DNA of 64,000 bases, from positions 1-64,000 of the forward strand of contig CACYSH010000024.1 in assembly GCA_902776945.1 (NCBI GenBank), read 5' to 3'. Made by a program: the position numbers and the translations under genes. This stretch comes from an uncultured Ruminococcus sp. (GTDB lineage: Bacteria; Bacillota; Clostridia; Oscillospirales; Ruminococcaceae). Below, piece after piece: positions 1 through 8,524 of the stretch (position 1 is its first letter; each line of letters begins with the position of its first letter). The notes beneath the pieces are model-generated. The model was not told where the DNA came from, did no database searches, and saw only the letters and a list, made by a program, of their open reading frames with translations.

Positions 1-842
1 GGTCTTGCCGCTTTCGTTGGTAATAACGAGGTTAGCGCCTTCGATTTGGTTTTCGCCTGTGATGTCGAATTTCGTGATCTCAACGTCTACGGGAGCGTAT
101 GCGTCGCAAACCTTGATAGTGCCGTCATTGAATACGACTTCGCCCTTCTTGCCGAAGGTCTGGCTGCTCGCAATAACTTCGCCGTTCTTAACGGTAAATT
201 CATAACCGCTGTCGATGATCTGATACCTGCCGTTTTCGTCTTCGATAACGTCGCCGCCATCGGTAGCCGTTTCGGTCAGAGTGTAGGTGCCGTCTTCAAG
301 CTCTAAATCCCATGTGTCAACACCGTTGCTGTCCCAAGTCTGCGAATTGCCTTCGCTGTCAGTAAGTGTCAGCGTAGCGCCCTTGACTTCGGTTTCGCCT
401 GTGATGTTGTACTTGCCGATCTTCACCTTTCCGGGAGGAACAAGCGCGTTGCAGACCTTGATAACATCAGTTGTGGAATCGTAGAGGATTCGACCGTCTT
501 CAAAGTTACCAACGCCGATGCTGTAAGAAACTATACCGTTCTTAATGGTAAACTTGTACTCGGACTTGATAACGCGGTAGTTTTTGCCTTCGAGCTTAAC
601 TATGCCGGATTCGTCAAGTGCAGTTTCAGTCAGGGTGTATTCGCCGTCTTCAAGAGTTAATTTCCAATCGGCTTTACCCTTATTCTCCCAGGTCTTGCCG
701 CTTTCGTTGGTAATAACGAGGTTAGCGCCTTCGAGCTGGTTCTCGCCTGTGATGTCAAACTTCGTGATCTCAACGTCTACGGGAGCGTAAGCGTCGCAAA
801 CCTTGATAGTGCCGTCCTTAAAGACTACTTCACCCTTCGTGA
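1..842 (-). pseudogene. Out-of-frame downstream part of the Cna-B repeat adhesin (runs off the left edge)
   Basis: Translated on the minus strand from about 840 to base 1, this stretch is open without a stop and continues the repeat pattern of the adhesin upstream: three more domains, each opening with a Lys-containing 'KFDITGEN' or 'KYNITGET' strand and carrying the 'YTLTETA' strand with the conserved Glu. It lies in a different frame from the main reading frame, which stops at 825. Aligned with the intact repeat at 1-300, the joint at about 838-845 lacks roughly 26 codons, a net loss of about 73 bases that is not a multiple of three. The real C-terminus and any sorting signal lie outside the window. 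It may be a decayed end, a phase-variable state or a repeat-assembly error. Confidence 0.8.
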
Positions 843-3800
843 CCTGCCGTTTTCGTCTTCAATGACATTTTTGCCATTGGTCGCGGTCTCGGTCAAAGTG
901 TAGGTGCCGTCGCGAAGCTCAATTTCCCAGGTATCCTTGCCGTTGCTGTCCCATGTCCATGTCTTGGTGCTGTCGTTCTTATCGGTTACGGTAAGAGTTG
1001 CGCCGTTGACAGGGGTTTCGCCTGTGATGTCATACTTGCCGATCTTTACCTTTCCGGTGGGTACAAGCGCGTCGCAGACCTTTATCATGTCAGAATCGCT
1101 GTCATAATAGATCTTGCCGTCCTTGTCGCCGCCGATAACCTTGGTACTCTTGACAAGTCTGCCGTTCTTGATCGTGAATTTGTACTCGGACTTGATAACC
1201 TTGTACTCTGCTTCGGTGCCGCCCTGTTTCAGAACAACTGTTCCGTCAGCGTTCGCCGCTGTCTCGGTAAGGGTGTAATCGCCGTCTGTAAGAGTTACAG
1301 TCCAGTCAGCCTTGCCGTTGTTGGTCAGGGTCTTGCCTGTGCTGTCAGTTATCGTGAGTTCAGCGCCTTCAAGCTCGTTCTCGCCTGTGATGTCGAACTT
1401 GCCGATCTTCACATCAACGGGAGCGTAAGCGTCAAGCACCTTAACAATGCCGTCCTCGTATACTATCTTGCCTTCGTCGCAGACCAGTTCCTCAGCCTTT
1501 ACTACCTTGCCATTATTAACGGTAAACTTGTATTTGCTTGTGATTATTCTGTATCTGCCGTTTTCGTTCTCAATGACATCTCCGCCCTTGGTCGCCTTTT
1601 CGGTAAGGGTGTACTCGCCGTTGCCGAGAACTACTTCCCAAACGTCCCTGCCGTTGCTGTTCCAGGACTGAGTTTTGCCGCTGCTGTCGGTTATGGTAAG
1701 AGTTGCGCCCTCAACCTCGTTCTTGCCGGTAATGTCATACTTGCCGAGCTTTATCTTAGGCATAAGAGCGTTGCAGACCTTAACGATATTCGCGGTATCA
1801 TCATAGAAAACCTTGCCGTCAGCATCGTTTCCGACCTGCTTGCTGTAAGTCACCTTGCCGTCGGCTACGGTGAACTTGTACTCGGAAGTGATCACCTTGT
1901 AGTAATCGTCGCCGAGCTTGACCATTCCGGACTTGTCCGAAGCGGTCTCGGTAAGGGTGTAGGTGCCTTCTTCAAGAGAGAGCTTCCAGTCAGCCTTGCC
2001 GTTGTTTTTCCAGGTATTGCCGTTCTCGTCGGTGATAACAAGGTCAGCGCCTTCGAGCTGGTTTTCGCCTGTGATGTCAAATTTGCCTATCTCAACGTCT
2101 ACGGGTGCGTATTCATCAACTACCTTGATAGAGTTCCTGGTGCTGGTAACAGAACCGGTGTCGCCGAAATCGCCGCTGTCTTTGGTGATGCCGTCAACGC
2201 TTACGGTGAACTTATATTCGCCGTTCAGTACCTTATAGTTTACGCCGCCGTAGCTGATAAGGCTTCCGCCGTCCTCGCTGGATTCGGTAAGAGTGTACTC
2301 GCCCACGCGGAGCTTGACCTCGCCCGACCAGTCGTTACCCTTACTCGTGAGAGTAACAGGCTTGTCAAGGGTCTTGCCGGTTATGGTAATTACCGCGCCG
2401 CCTACGCCCTTGTTGTTTCTGTTTACCTTAGTGATCTTGACAGGCACCAGATATTCCGCATTGCAGACCTTTACTGTGCTGAGAGGTTCGTTTGCGAAAA
2501 TGCTGCCGCCGTTGTCGTCCTCGACCTTTTCGGAGAAATAAACTATGCCCTTAACGACCTCAAAGGTGTACTTGCTGCTTACAACGTAATAATAATTTCC
2601 GTCGCCCAGCTTAACGACCTTTGCGCCGCCGACTTCGTCGTACTCCTCGGGTTCTTCGGTAAGAGTATAAACGCCGTCCGCAAGTTCAAATTCCTTGGGG
2701 GTGCCTGTGCTTGTCCATGTCTCGGAGAAGCCGCTGCCGCCGCTCAGGGTAAGGCGTGCGCCGGAGATCTCATTCTCGCCCGTAATATCGTACTTGCCGA
2801 TCTTTACAACAGACTTCGGGATCTCAACCGCCGCGTCGCAGACCTTGATAGTGCTGCCGTCTGCCACAACATAGCTTTCCTTAGCCGTGCTGTCAACATC
2901 GTCCTTCACTACCTTGCCTTCTGCGGTAACTTTGCCATTTTTGTCCACAGTGAACTTAACATAGCTGTCAAGTATCCTGAACTGCTTTTTCTCTGTATCG
3001 CCTGCGCTGACGAGCGTTCCGTTGAACGTATCCTCGCCTGCTGCGGTCTCAAAGAGATAGTATTCGCCCGCGTACAGTTTAAGCGTATGCGCGGTGGAAC
3101 CGTTCTTGACCTCAGATACCCATTCGCCGTCCTTGACAGGCTCCGCGCCCGCCTTGATATTGCCGCTCGCGTCAACATCGTCGGCGCTGTATACGGAGAG
3201 CTGTGCGCCCTCTACTTCGTTGTCGCCTGTAATGTCGTGCTTGGTTATCTCGACCTCAAACTTCTCTTCTTCCTCGTTCACGATCTTTATGGATACGGTA
3301 TCGTCAGCGGCGGTGCCGTCGCTGAACAGCGCGTAATCATTGTCCGCGTTGTCTGTAACACCCATAATATGACCGTTTTTCAGCGTGAATGCGATAGGCA
3401 GACCGGAAAGCTGCTCGTAATGCTTTGGAGCAGAAGTCTCGTCGATCGTATACTCGCCGTTGGGCAGACCCTTGATAAGCGCGTCTTCCTTGTCGGTAAC
3501 AACGGTTATCTTGTTTTTGCCAATGGTAACGCCCTTGCTGTCGCTCGTAACGTCCTTAAAGCTGATGTCCTGACCGCTCTTCGGAACGATCTCCAGTACA
3601 GCGCCCTCAACGCGGGTCTTGCCGTCGTCGGAGACCTTCATTACCTTGAGATCGGTAGGCTTGATGACCGCATTGCATACTGTAAAGCTGTCGCCCTTGT
3701 TTACAAAGTAGCCTTCAGCCGCTTCGCTGTTGAACGAAGTCCTTACGGAATCCTGCGGCTTAACGATTATCGGCTGAGGGATAAGGTTGCCGTCGTTGTC

Positions 3801-6095
3801 CTTAACGGGTTTCGGAACGGTGAACCTTACAACGCTCGTTACGACCTCGTAGGTCTTGCCGTTGTAATCAATAGTGTCGCCCTTTTCAAGCAGAACGTAA
3901 TCGCCCGCCGAAAGCCCGAACGTTACCGCGGTCTTTCCGGTCTTTGCGTCCTTTTCGGAGAACCAGTGCTTGAAATAAACAGGCTCCTTGCTGTTTTCGG
4001 GTATTATAAGATTGCCTTCATCGTCAACGTCCTTGCTTGCATAGATGAAAAGCTCCGCGCCCTCTATCTCTTCCTTTCCGGTGATGTCAGTCTTGGAGAT
4101 CGTCACATCGGTGGAATTGGGAGCAGGCAGATCGGGAACCTCGGAGTAAACATAGTGCCACTCCATGCCGTTCTCGAAGAAGCCGTTCGTAAGGAGCCAG
4201 CCGGTAGAAGCGCCGCCGCCGTTGTTTTCGGTCACGGAATCCTCGCGGGGGATAAGGAACATTCCCGCAGTACCGTGCAGGTGCGCGTTCTTTACGGAGT
4301 TGAGGTTGAAGCAGATATGTCTTGTGATCTGCTGATCGAGCCAGTCGTTTATGTCGCTGTGATACTCAGTGCTCATTCTTGTGTTGGTAAGAGTATTGAG
4401 CTGATTGCCTTCGTCATCGTAAACATAAACGGAATACTCGCCGATCTCTACTTCTTCTGTGTTGGTGAAATTGAATATGATAGTCTGATTTTCTTTCTTC
4501 TTTATGGAGAATTTGCCGGCGATAGTTCCGCCCATGCCGTCGGCAAGGCTGTCGCCGTCAACAAATATCGTCGTACCGTCTTTAAAACCAGTTGTATCAA
4601 GTTCATAGAATCCGCCGCCCAGAGAGCTTGCGGCGATAGCCTCGTAGGTCGTAAGTTCATTCGACTTGGCTATCATCTGATCGAGCATGGAGCGTATCCT
4701 GCCGGAAACGTCCTCCTCGATAAGAGTTACATACGGGTCGTTGGTGTCGTCGCAGACTATCTCGGTACCTTCGGGAGCGCGTACGACCGTGTAGCGGTGA
4801 TTGTGGCTCTGACCGAAGTGGACAAACTTATCCTCCGAATCGGTATAAGTCTTTTCGTCATCGTCGTTGAACGTAACTATCCTGCCGATAAGCATTTCGC
4901 CGCAGGAAATATCGGTAAGGTCAGGCTCGATAACAGCCGATGAACCTGCGCCTCCCTTGTCCGCCTGGTTGCCGTAAAGCAGCGCGGCAAAATTAGTCTG
5001 CATATGGTGATTTCTGTTGAACTTGTTGGCAACAATACCAAAGTTCAGATTATCACCAAGAATGTTTTTGAAATCAATGCCTTCAACAGCAGGTATGCTG
5101 CTGAAAGTGATGTTCGAAGTAAAATGCGTTATGGTCTCCGAAGCAGGTTCTGTCTGCTTGTCGGTCTTGTAGCTTACCTTAAAGGATTTTACAAGTCCGC
5201 CGTCGGGAACGTAGTCGCAGTTGCCATGATGAATGATATTGTTCATACCGAAATTATCGCGGCTTATCTTGCCGTCAAATTTCACGAGGGTAACGAACTG
5301 CTCTTCGTTCTGATGGATACGCTCGCCCGCTATGACCTGTCCGTTGTTATTCATCCACATCTCGCCGCCGTGCGTGAGCTTCTGAATATCAACTACCTTC
5401 TCTTTGCCGGACATCACGAGCGGTTCCATGTAGTAGGTCTCGTTTCCGCTGCTGTGCGTGATCTTTACAAAAACGTACAGATTATCGGCTTCGGTGATAT
5501 TGACAGGCTCTTCCGAGCTTATCGTGAGCTTGTAATCAGCCGAACCCGCAACGAGAACGAGCGTGTCGCCCAGATTTTTCGGTATATATCCGTCGAAGGT
5601 GTCATAGCATTCCTTCTTATTCTCGCCGTAGCAGTCGGCGTAGCAGTCAAGCGCCACGCTGTAATCCTTTGTGCGGAGAACACGGAAGGTATACTTGTGA
5701 GCCGAAGGGCTGTACCTTATACGTTCGTCGTCCGAAGCGGTGCCGTCGTTATAGACGCGGAAATCATCGAATGTCGTGTACATCGGCTGCGGATTGTTCT
5801 GATCCGGGAACAGCTGTCTGATATTCCATGCCAGCGGCGTATTTTTGGAAAGGCTCGTATTGGAATCAGTCTTGTCGTACAGACCTGCAAGAACATAGTA
5901 GTTACTGCCGCCTTCAAGCGCGACGCACTGGTCGTCGCCGTCGGTGAGCTGTTCCTTAACCTTTACCGAAATAGTTACCGGCTCCGTGTCGTCCGCGAAA
6001 GCGGAAGGCTCCGGCAGAACGCTTCCGAACGTCATTACCGTCATCATGACCGATGTAATAACGCCGAAAATGCGGCTGCGTAAGGTTTTTTTCAT
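825..6095 (-). CDS. Giant secreted adhesin with repeated Cna-B/SpaA-like domains
   Basis: 1756 residues before a premature stop. A signal peptide (residues 1-35, MKKTLRSRIFG then a hydrophobic core ending SAFADD) directs export. Residues about 40-660 resemble the N-terminal module of Gram-positive 'choice-of-anchor A' or pilin-like adhesins (motifs FGIVANKFNRN, GTAGMFLIPRED, GGGASTGWLLTNG, WHYVYSEVPDLP). From about 662 nine Cna-B/SpaA-type domains follow, about 95-125 residues each, with 'K.DITG..E.EGA.L' and 'YTLTETA'; in this family the Lys and Glu form intramolecular isopeptide bonds. From the sixth domain a KFDITG type and a KYDITG type alternate. The start has a good ribosome site (AGAAAGGAATGAGG) and a consensus promoter. 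The reading frame ends with an abnormal tail (GRSRRVK) caused by a deletion near 840. Role: surface adhesion or a protein fibre, inferred; ligand unknown. Confidence 0.85.
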   Translation of the reverse strand: MKKTLRSRIFGVITSVMMTVMTFGSVLPEPSAFADDTEPVTISVKVKEQLTDGDDQCVALEGGSNYYVLAGLYDKTDSNTSLSKNTPLAWNIRQLFPDQNNPQPMYTTFDDFRVYNDGTASDDERIRYSPSAHKYTFRVLRTKDYSVALDCYADCYGENKKECYDTFDGYIPKNLGDTLVLVAGSADYKLTISSEEPVNITEADNLYVFVKITHSSGNETYYMEPLVMSGKEKVVDIQKLTHGGEMWMNNNGQVIAGERIHQNEEQFVTLVKFDGKISRDNFGMNNIIHHGNCDYVPDGGLVKSFKVSYKTDKQTEPASETITHFTSNITFSSIPAVEGIDFKNILGDNLNFGIVANKFNRNHHMQTNFAALLYGNQADKGGAGSSAVIEPDLTDISCGEMLIGRIVTFNDDDEKTYTDSEDKFVHFGQSHNHRYTVVRAPEGTEIVCDDTNDPYVTLIEEDVSGRIRSMLDQMIAKSNELTTYEAIAASSLGGGFYELDTTGFKDGTTIFVDGDSLADGMGGTIAGKFSIKKKENQTIIFNFTNTEEVEIGEYSVYVYDDEGNQLNTLTNTRMSTEYHSDINDWLDQQITRHICFNLNSVKNAHLHGTAGMFLIPREDSVTENNGGGASTGWLLTNGFFENGMEWHYVYSEVPDLPAPNSTDVTISKTDITGKEEIEGAELFIYASKDVDDEGNLIIPENSKEPVYFKHWFSEKDAKTGKTAVTFGLSAGDYVLLEKGDTIDYNGKTYEVVTSVVRFTVPKPVKDNDGNLIPQPIIVKPQDSVRTSFNSEAAEGYFVNKGDSFTVCNAVIKPTDLKVMKVSDDGKTRVEGAVLEIVPKSGQDISFKDVTSDSKGVTIGKNKITVVTDKEDALIKGLPNGEYTIDETSAPKHYEQLSGLPIAFTLKNGHIMGVTDNADNDYALFSDGTAADDTVSIKIVNEEEEKFEVEITKHDITGDNEVEGAQLSVYSADDVDASGNIKAGAEPVKDGEWVSEVKNGSTAHTLKLYAGEYYLFETAAGEDTFNGTLVSAGDTEKKQFRILDSYVKFTVDKNGKVTAEGKVVKDDVDSTAKESYVVADGSTIKVCDAAVEIPKSVVKIGKYDITGENEISGARLTLSGGSGFSETWTSTGTPKEFELADGVYTLTEEPEEYDEVGGAKVVKLGDGNYYYVVSSKYTFEVVKGIVYFSEKVEDDNGGSIFANEPLSTVKVCNAEYLVPVKITKVNRNNKGVGGAVITITGKTLDKPVTLTSKGNDWSGEVKLRVGEYTLTESSEDGGSLISYGGVNYKVLNGEYKFTVSVDGITKDSGDFGDTGSVTSTRNSIKVVDEYAPVDVEIGKFDITGENQLEGADLVITDENGNTWKNNGKADWKLSLEEGTYTLTETASDKSGMVKLGDDYYKVITSEYKFTVADGKVTYSKQVGNDADGKVFYDDTANIVKVCNALMPKIKLGKYDITGKNEVEGATLTITDSSGKTQSWNSNGRDVWEVVLGNGEYTLTEKATKGGDVIENENGRYRIITSKYKFTVNNGKVVKAEELVCDEGKIVYEDGIVKVLDAYAPVDVKIGKFDITGENELEGAELTITDSTGKTLTNNGKADWTVTLTDGDYTLTETAANADGTVVLKQGGTEAEYKVIKSEYKFTIKNGRLVKSTKVIGGDKDGKIYYDSDSDMIKVCDALVPTGKVKIGKYDITGETPVNGATLTVTDKNDSTKTWTWDSNGKDTWEIELRDGTYTLTETATNGKNVIEDENGRSRRVK

Positions 6096-6174
6096 ATCCT
6101 CATTCCTTTCTATAGAGTACTATGTTTTTTCGCGCCGTAAGAAGAAAGAGACCGGCGCAGAAATCCACATAGTA

Positions 6175-6203
6175 ATTATATCACAAACCGAACACTATTT
6201 CAA
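6175..6203 (-). promoter_or_regulatory. Promoter of the Cna-B adhesin
   Basis: On the minus strand TTGAAA (6198-6203) and TATAAT (6175-6180) are separated by 17 bp, a near-consensus housekeeping promoter. The leader (about 70 nt) contains a GC stem, GCGCCG paired with CGGCGC at 6132-6157, about 35 nt before the ribosome site. Confidence 0.8.
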
Positions 6204-6813
6204 TAGATTCGATAAAACTTTATTAATAATTTTTCCAGTCCAAATTTAGCAACATTGCACAAATTGCACGGTTGAAATTAGTCAATCGTAGCTTAAACGT
6301 TTTCTGAATCATGACATAAGGTTTTGCTCAGATGAAAGAAATATGAATAAATATAATATTTTTACTCTACATTTTCGCAATTAAAGGTTTGCAGCCTGCG
6401 GCATTCATTTGCTGGTCTTAATGTTTTTATAATTTTATTACGAATATTTGAAACTATGTGCGAGTGTATGGCGGGTTTGTTCCCGCCGCGCTGACCTATT
6501 CAAAAATGCTGTAAAACCGCGGTTTTGCAGGCATTGATTTTGCAGGACATTCACAGGCGAGCAATGCGCGCCCCTGCAATATTTCTCCGCAAAAAAACGA
6601 TGTATGTGTAGGGCGGGGGCTTGCTCCCGCCGTCCTCTCCGCAAATCCTGCTCTTTTCGTGAAAAATATGCCTGTCCCGCGTTTTATACTATTTGATCAT
6701 CAAGGCACAGCCGCCAAGATCGTCTATGGATCGATTATTAAACAGTATAACATAGTTAATGCAGCCACTCTCTTCCTAAGACTTTTGATATGCCCTCACT
6801 TTGCTTTTTCCAT
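6204..6813. repeat. Gene-free spacer with interspersed-repeat remnants
   Basis: About 600 bp with no credible gene. 6204-6440 is AT-rich and shows nothing recognisable. 6540-6640 carries two motifs repeated across the window: 'gcaatgcgcgcccctgcaat' and 'gtagggcgggggcttgctcc'. 6770-6800 matches the 'cctaagacttttg..tgccctcac' motif also found at 14.7, 22.2, 24.2 and 54.0 kb. Confidence 0.6.
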
Positions 6814-6850
6814 AAAAAAGGCGTTCCCGCCCGAAACGGACGAAAACGCC
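6814..6850 (-). terminator. Terminator of the zinc-ribbon gene
   Basis: On the minus strand GGCGTT and AACGCC form a stem around a 19-nt loop, followed by six T. It sits 30 bp after the stop of the gene at 6881-7156. Confidence 0.7.
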
Positions 6851-6880
6851 AAAACGCTTTAGCTTAATTTCGCTTACTGC

Positions 6881-7156
6881 TTACTGCTCTGCCTTCATCT
6901 TCGCAAAGCACGCATTGCAGTAAACAGGTCTGCCCTCTGTCGGCTGGAAACGAACCTTAGCCTCGCCTCCGCAGGAAGCACAGGTCGCTGTAAACACAGG
7001 TCTGTCATCCTTCTTCTCCTTCAGTGCGGCGCGGCACGCCTTGCAGCGCTTAGGCTCGTTGGTAAGCCCCTTTTCTGCGTAAAACTCCTGCTCTCCGGCA
7101 GTAAAAATAAATTCGTTGCCGCAGTCCTTACATACCAAAGTCTTGTCCTCAAACAT
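6881..7156 (-). CDS. Small zinc-ribbon protein with four CxxC pairs
   Basis: 91 residues. Cysteine pairs at C9/C12, C38/C41, C59/C62 and C80/C83 should bind two zinc ions; C62 and C80 are 17 residues apart, the spacing of the 'CxxC-x17-CxxC' zinc-binding family common in Clostridia, whose function is not established. The first half (C9-C41) resembles the 'probable zinc-binding' domain (zf-trcl type). There is no signal peptide, so it is cytoplasmic. The ribosome site AAAGGTGAT lies 7 nt before the ATG. It follows the small sigma-factor gene by 90 bp on the same strand and has its own terminator, so co-transcription is possible. A nucleic-acid or protein-binding role is inference. Confidence 0.85.
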   Translation of the reverse strand: MFEDKTLVCKDCGNEFIFTAGEQEFYAEKGLTNEPKRCKACRAALKEKKDDRPVFTATCASCGGEAKVRFQPTEGRPVYCNACFAKMKAEQ

Positions 7157-7245
7157 GATGAATCACCTTTCTGTTACAGCTGTTGTGTTCTGTAACCTTT
7201 AAAATAGTCCTTTATTCTGAAAACGAAGCCGTTTGACCTCGCAGA

Positions 7246-7791
7246 TCAGTTACATTTATAAAGCTCGTCGCGCAGCTTGCGCCTTGTGCGCTGCATCGCA
7301 TTGTCAACGGACTTCTCGGAAATGCCGAGCCGCACCGCGATCTCACGGTAGCTCAGTCCCGCCAGATACAAAGTGACGGTCTCTTTTTCAAGCCCGGTCA
7401 GGCACTTGTCGATCGCCGAGTAAAGCATCTCGAACCGCCCGCTGTCAGGCTCTCCCGGGTCGGCGAGCTTGTCAAGCTCGTCATCGCCCTCGCCGCCGAT
7501 AAGCCGCAGCCGCTTGACCTCGTTCAGCATACGGTTCTTTGCACACCGGATAAAGAACGTCCGTGCCTTGCCGCGCTCGGGTTCGTACCTTCCGATAGCC
7601 GCCAGCGCCGCCATAAGCCCTTCCTGAAAAAGATCCTCCGCAACAAACGGGTCGATAGTCCGGGAAAGCGCACGAACCGAAGGCGACACCCTTGTCAGCA
7701 GCTCCGCCGCCGCGGGTGCGTCGTTCCTTGCCTTGACCGCAAGCTCCTCATCGGAAAGCGCCTCATACTGTGATCGTTTTTTTTCGCTCAT
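7246..7791 (-). CDS. Sigma-70 family RNA polymerase sigma factor, small (SigH/ECF-like)
   Basis: 181 residues from the ATG at 7791. Region 2 is clear (FVAEDLFQEGLMAALAAI, then RTFFIRCAKNRMLNEVKR, which would contact the -10 and DNA). Region 4 has the helix-turn-helix LSYREIAVRLGISEKSVDNA at the C-terminus. The overall form fits SigH-like or ECF-type factors; it is too short for a primary sigma factor. No anti-sigma gene lies next to it. I chose the inner ATG because a promoter (TTGACT-N17-TATTCT) ends only 6 nt upstream of it and no Shine-Dalgarno sequence precedes either candidate, suggesting a leaderless mRNA. An upstream ATG at 7812 would add MMCYSYI. Regulon unknown. Confidence 0.85.
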   Translation of the reverse strand: MSEKKRSQYEALSDEELAVKARNDAPAAAELLTRVSPSVRALSRTIDPFVAEDLFQEGLMAALAAIGRYEPERGKARTFFIRCAKNRMLNEVKRLRLIGGEGDDELDKLADPGEPDSGRFEMLYSAIDKCLTGLEKETVTLYLAGLSYREIAVRLGISEKSVDNAMQRTRRKLRDELYKCN

Positions 7792-7797
7792 AATATA

Positions 7798-7826
7798 AGA
7801 ATAGCACATCATAATAAAAAAGTCAA
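7798..7826 (-). promoter_or_regulatory. Candidate promoter for the small sigma-factor gene
   Basis: Minus strand TTGACT (7821-7826), 17 bp, TATTCT (7798-7803). The expected transcription start falls at or next to the ATG at 7791. Confidence 0.55.
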
Positions 7827-7909
7827 GTCACATTAAAAATAATTTAAACGTTTTTGAAATTTTGTAGCATTTTACAATTTTTGCAAGCCTAATTTGTACA
7901 CAAAAGCAA

Positions 7910-7942
7910 ACGGAAAAAGCGATACTGTGTTCGCCTTTTCCG
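7910..7942 (-). terminator. Terminator after the fumarase-beta gene
   Basis: Minus strand CGGAAAAGGCG pairs with CGCTTTTTCCG around a short loop and is followed by a T-rich stretch; it sits 22 bp after the stop at 7964. Confidence 0.65.
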
Positions 7943-7963
7943 CGTACAGAGCTTTATTTTGTT

Positions 7964-8524
7964 TTAAACGGCATACTGCGCCCTTCCCGTGACGAAAATA
8001 TTCCCGCCCGAGCAGTCGATAGCCGTCACGAGGGGAAAGTCCTCGATGACGAGCCGCTTTACCGACTCGCAGCCCAGGTCTTCAAAAGCGATTACCTCAC
8101 AGGACTTTATCCTGCTTGCCGCGAGTGCGCCGCAGCCGCCGACCGCGCAGAAATAAACCGCGCCGTTTCTGACTATCGCTTCGCACACGGCAGGGGAACG
8201 CTCGCCCTTGCCTATCATTCCCGCCAGTCCCAGATCGAGAAAACGCGGGGCGTACTTATCCATTCTGCCGCTTGTGGTGGGACCGCACGACCCGATAGGC
8301 TTGCCTTCGGGCGAGGGCGTGGGACCCGCATAATATATAACAGCGTCCTTTAAATCGTATGGCAGTTCTTTGCCTTCGTCGAGCAGAGCCGTTATCCGCT
8401 TGTGTGCCGCGTCACGCGAGGTATAAACCACGCCGCTGAGAAGCACCTTGTCGCCCGCCCTGAGCTTTGGAGCAAGCTCGCGCAGCTGTGATACGTCGGC
8501 TCTGATAATATTTGTCTCACTCAT
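7964..8524 (-). CDS. Fumarase/tartrate dehydratase beta-subunit-type hydro-lyase
   Basis: 186 residues, the usual length of the separate beta (C-terminal) subunit of class I Fe-S hydro-lyases: fumarate hydratase or L(+)-tartrate dehydratase. Recognisable motifs are the N-terminal LRAGDKVLLSGVVYTSRDAAHKR (as two overlapping pieces, LRAGDKVLLSG and GVVYTSRDAAHKR), YYAGPTP, GSCGPTTSGRMD and FCAVGGCGALA. In this family the beta subunit works with an alpha subunit that carries the 4Fe-4S cluster; that partner is not beside it. The start shares one base with the stop of the DivIVA-like gene, so the two are translationally coupled and this gene is the end of a two-gene operon. Substrate (malate/fumarate versus tartrate) cannot be told from this subunit. 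Confidence 0.88.
   Translation of the reverse strand: MSETNIIRADVSQLRELAPKLRAGDKVLLSGVVYTSRDAAHKRITALLDEGKELPYDLKDAVIYYAGPTPSPEGKPIGSCGPTTSGRMDKYAPRFLDLGLAGMIGKGERSPAVCEAIVRNGAVYFCAVGGCGALAASRIKSCEVIAFEDLGCESVKRLVIEDFPLVTAIDCSGGNIFVTGRAQYAV

Noticed and set aside
3087..4943. Long open frame of about 618 codons opposite the adhesin gene
   Set aside because: It is the complement of a repetitive, strongly biased coding sequence; no ribosome site, no family features, and the minus-strand gene is certain.
5004..6083. Open frame opposite the start of the adhesin
   Set aside because: Same reason; it spans the signal peptide region of the real gene in antisense.
6438..6644. Small open frame in the 6.5-kb spacer, and similar ones at 22084-22305, 24070-24240 and 53524-53718
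   Set aside because: They translate the intergenic repeat motifs; the same short peptide stretches appear in different frames at different copies.
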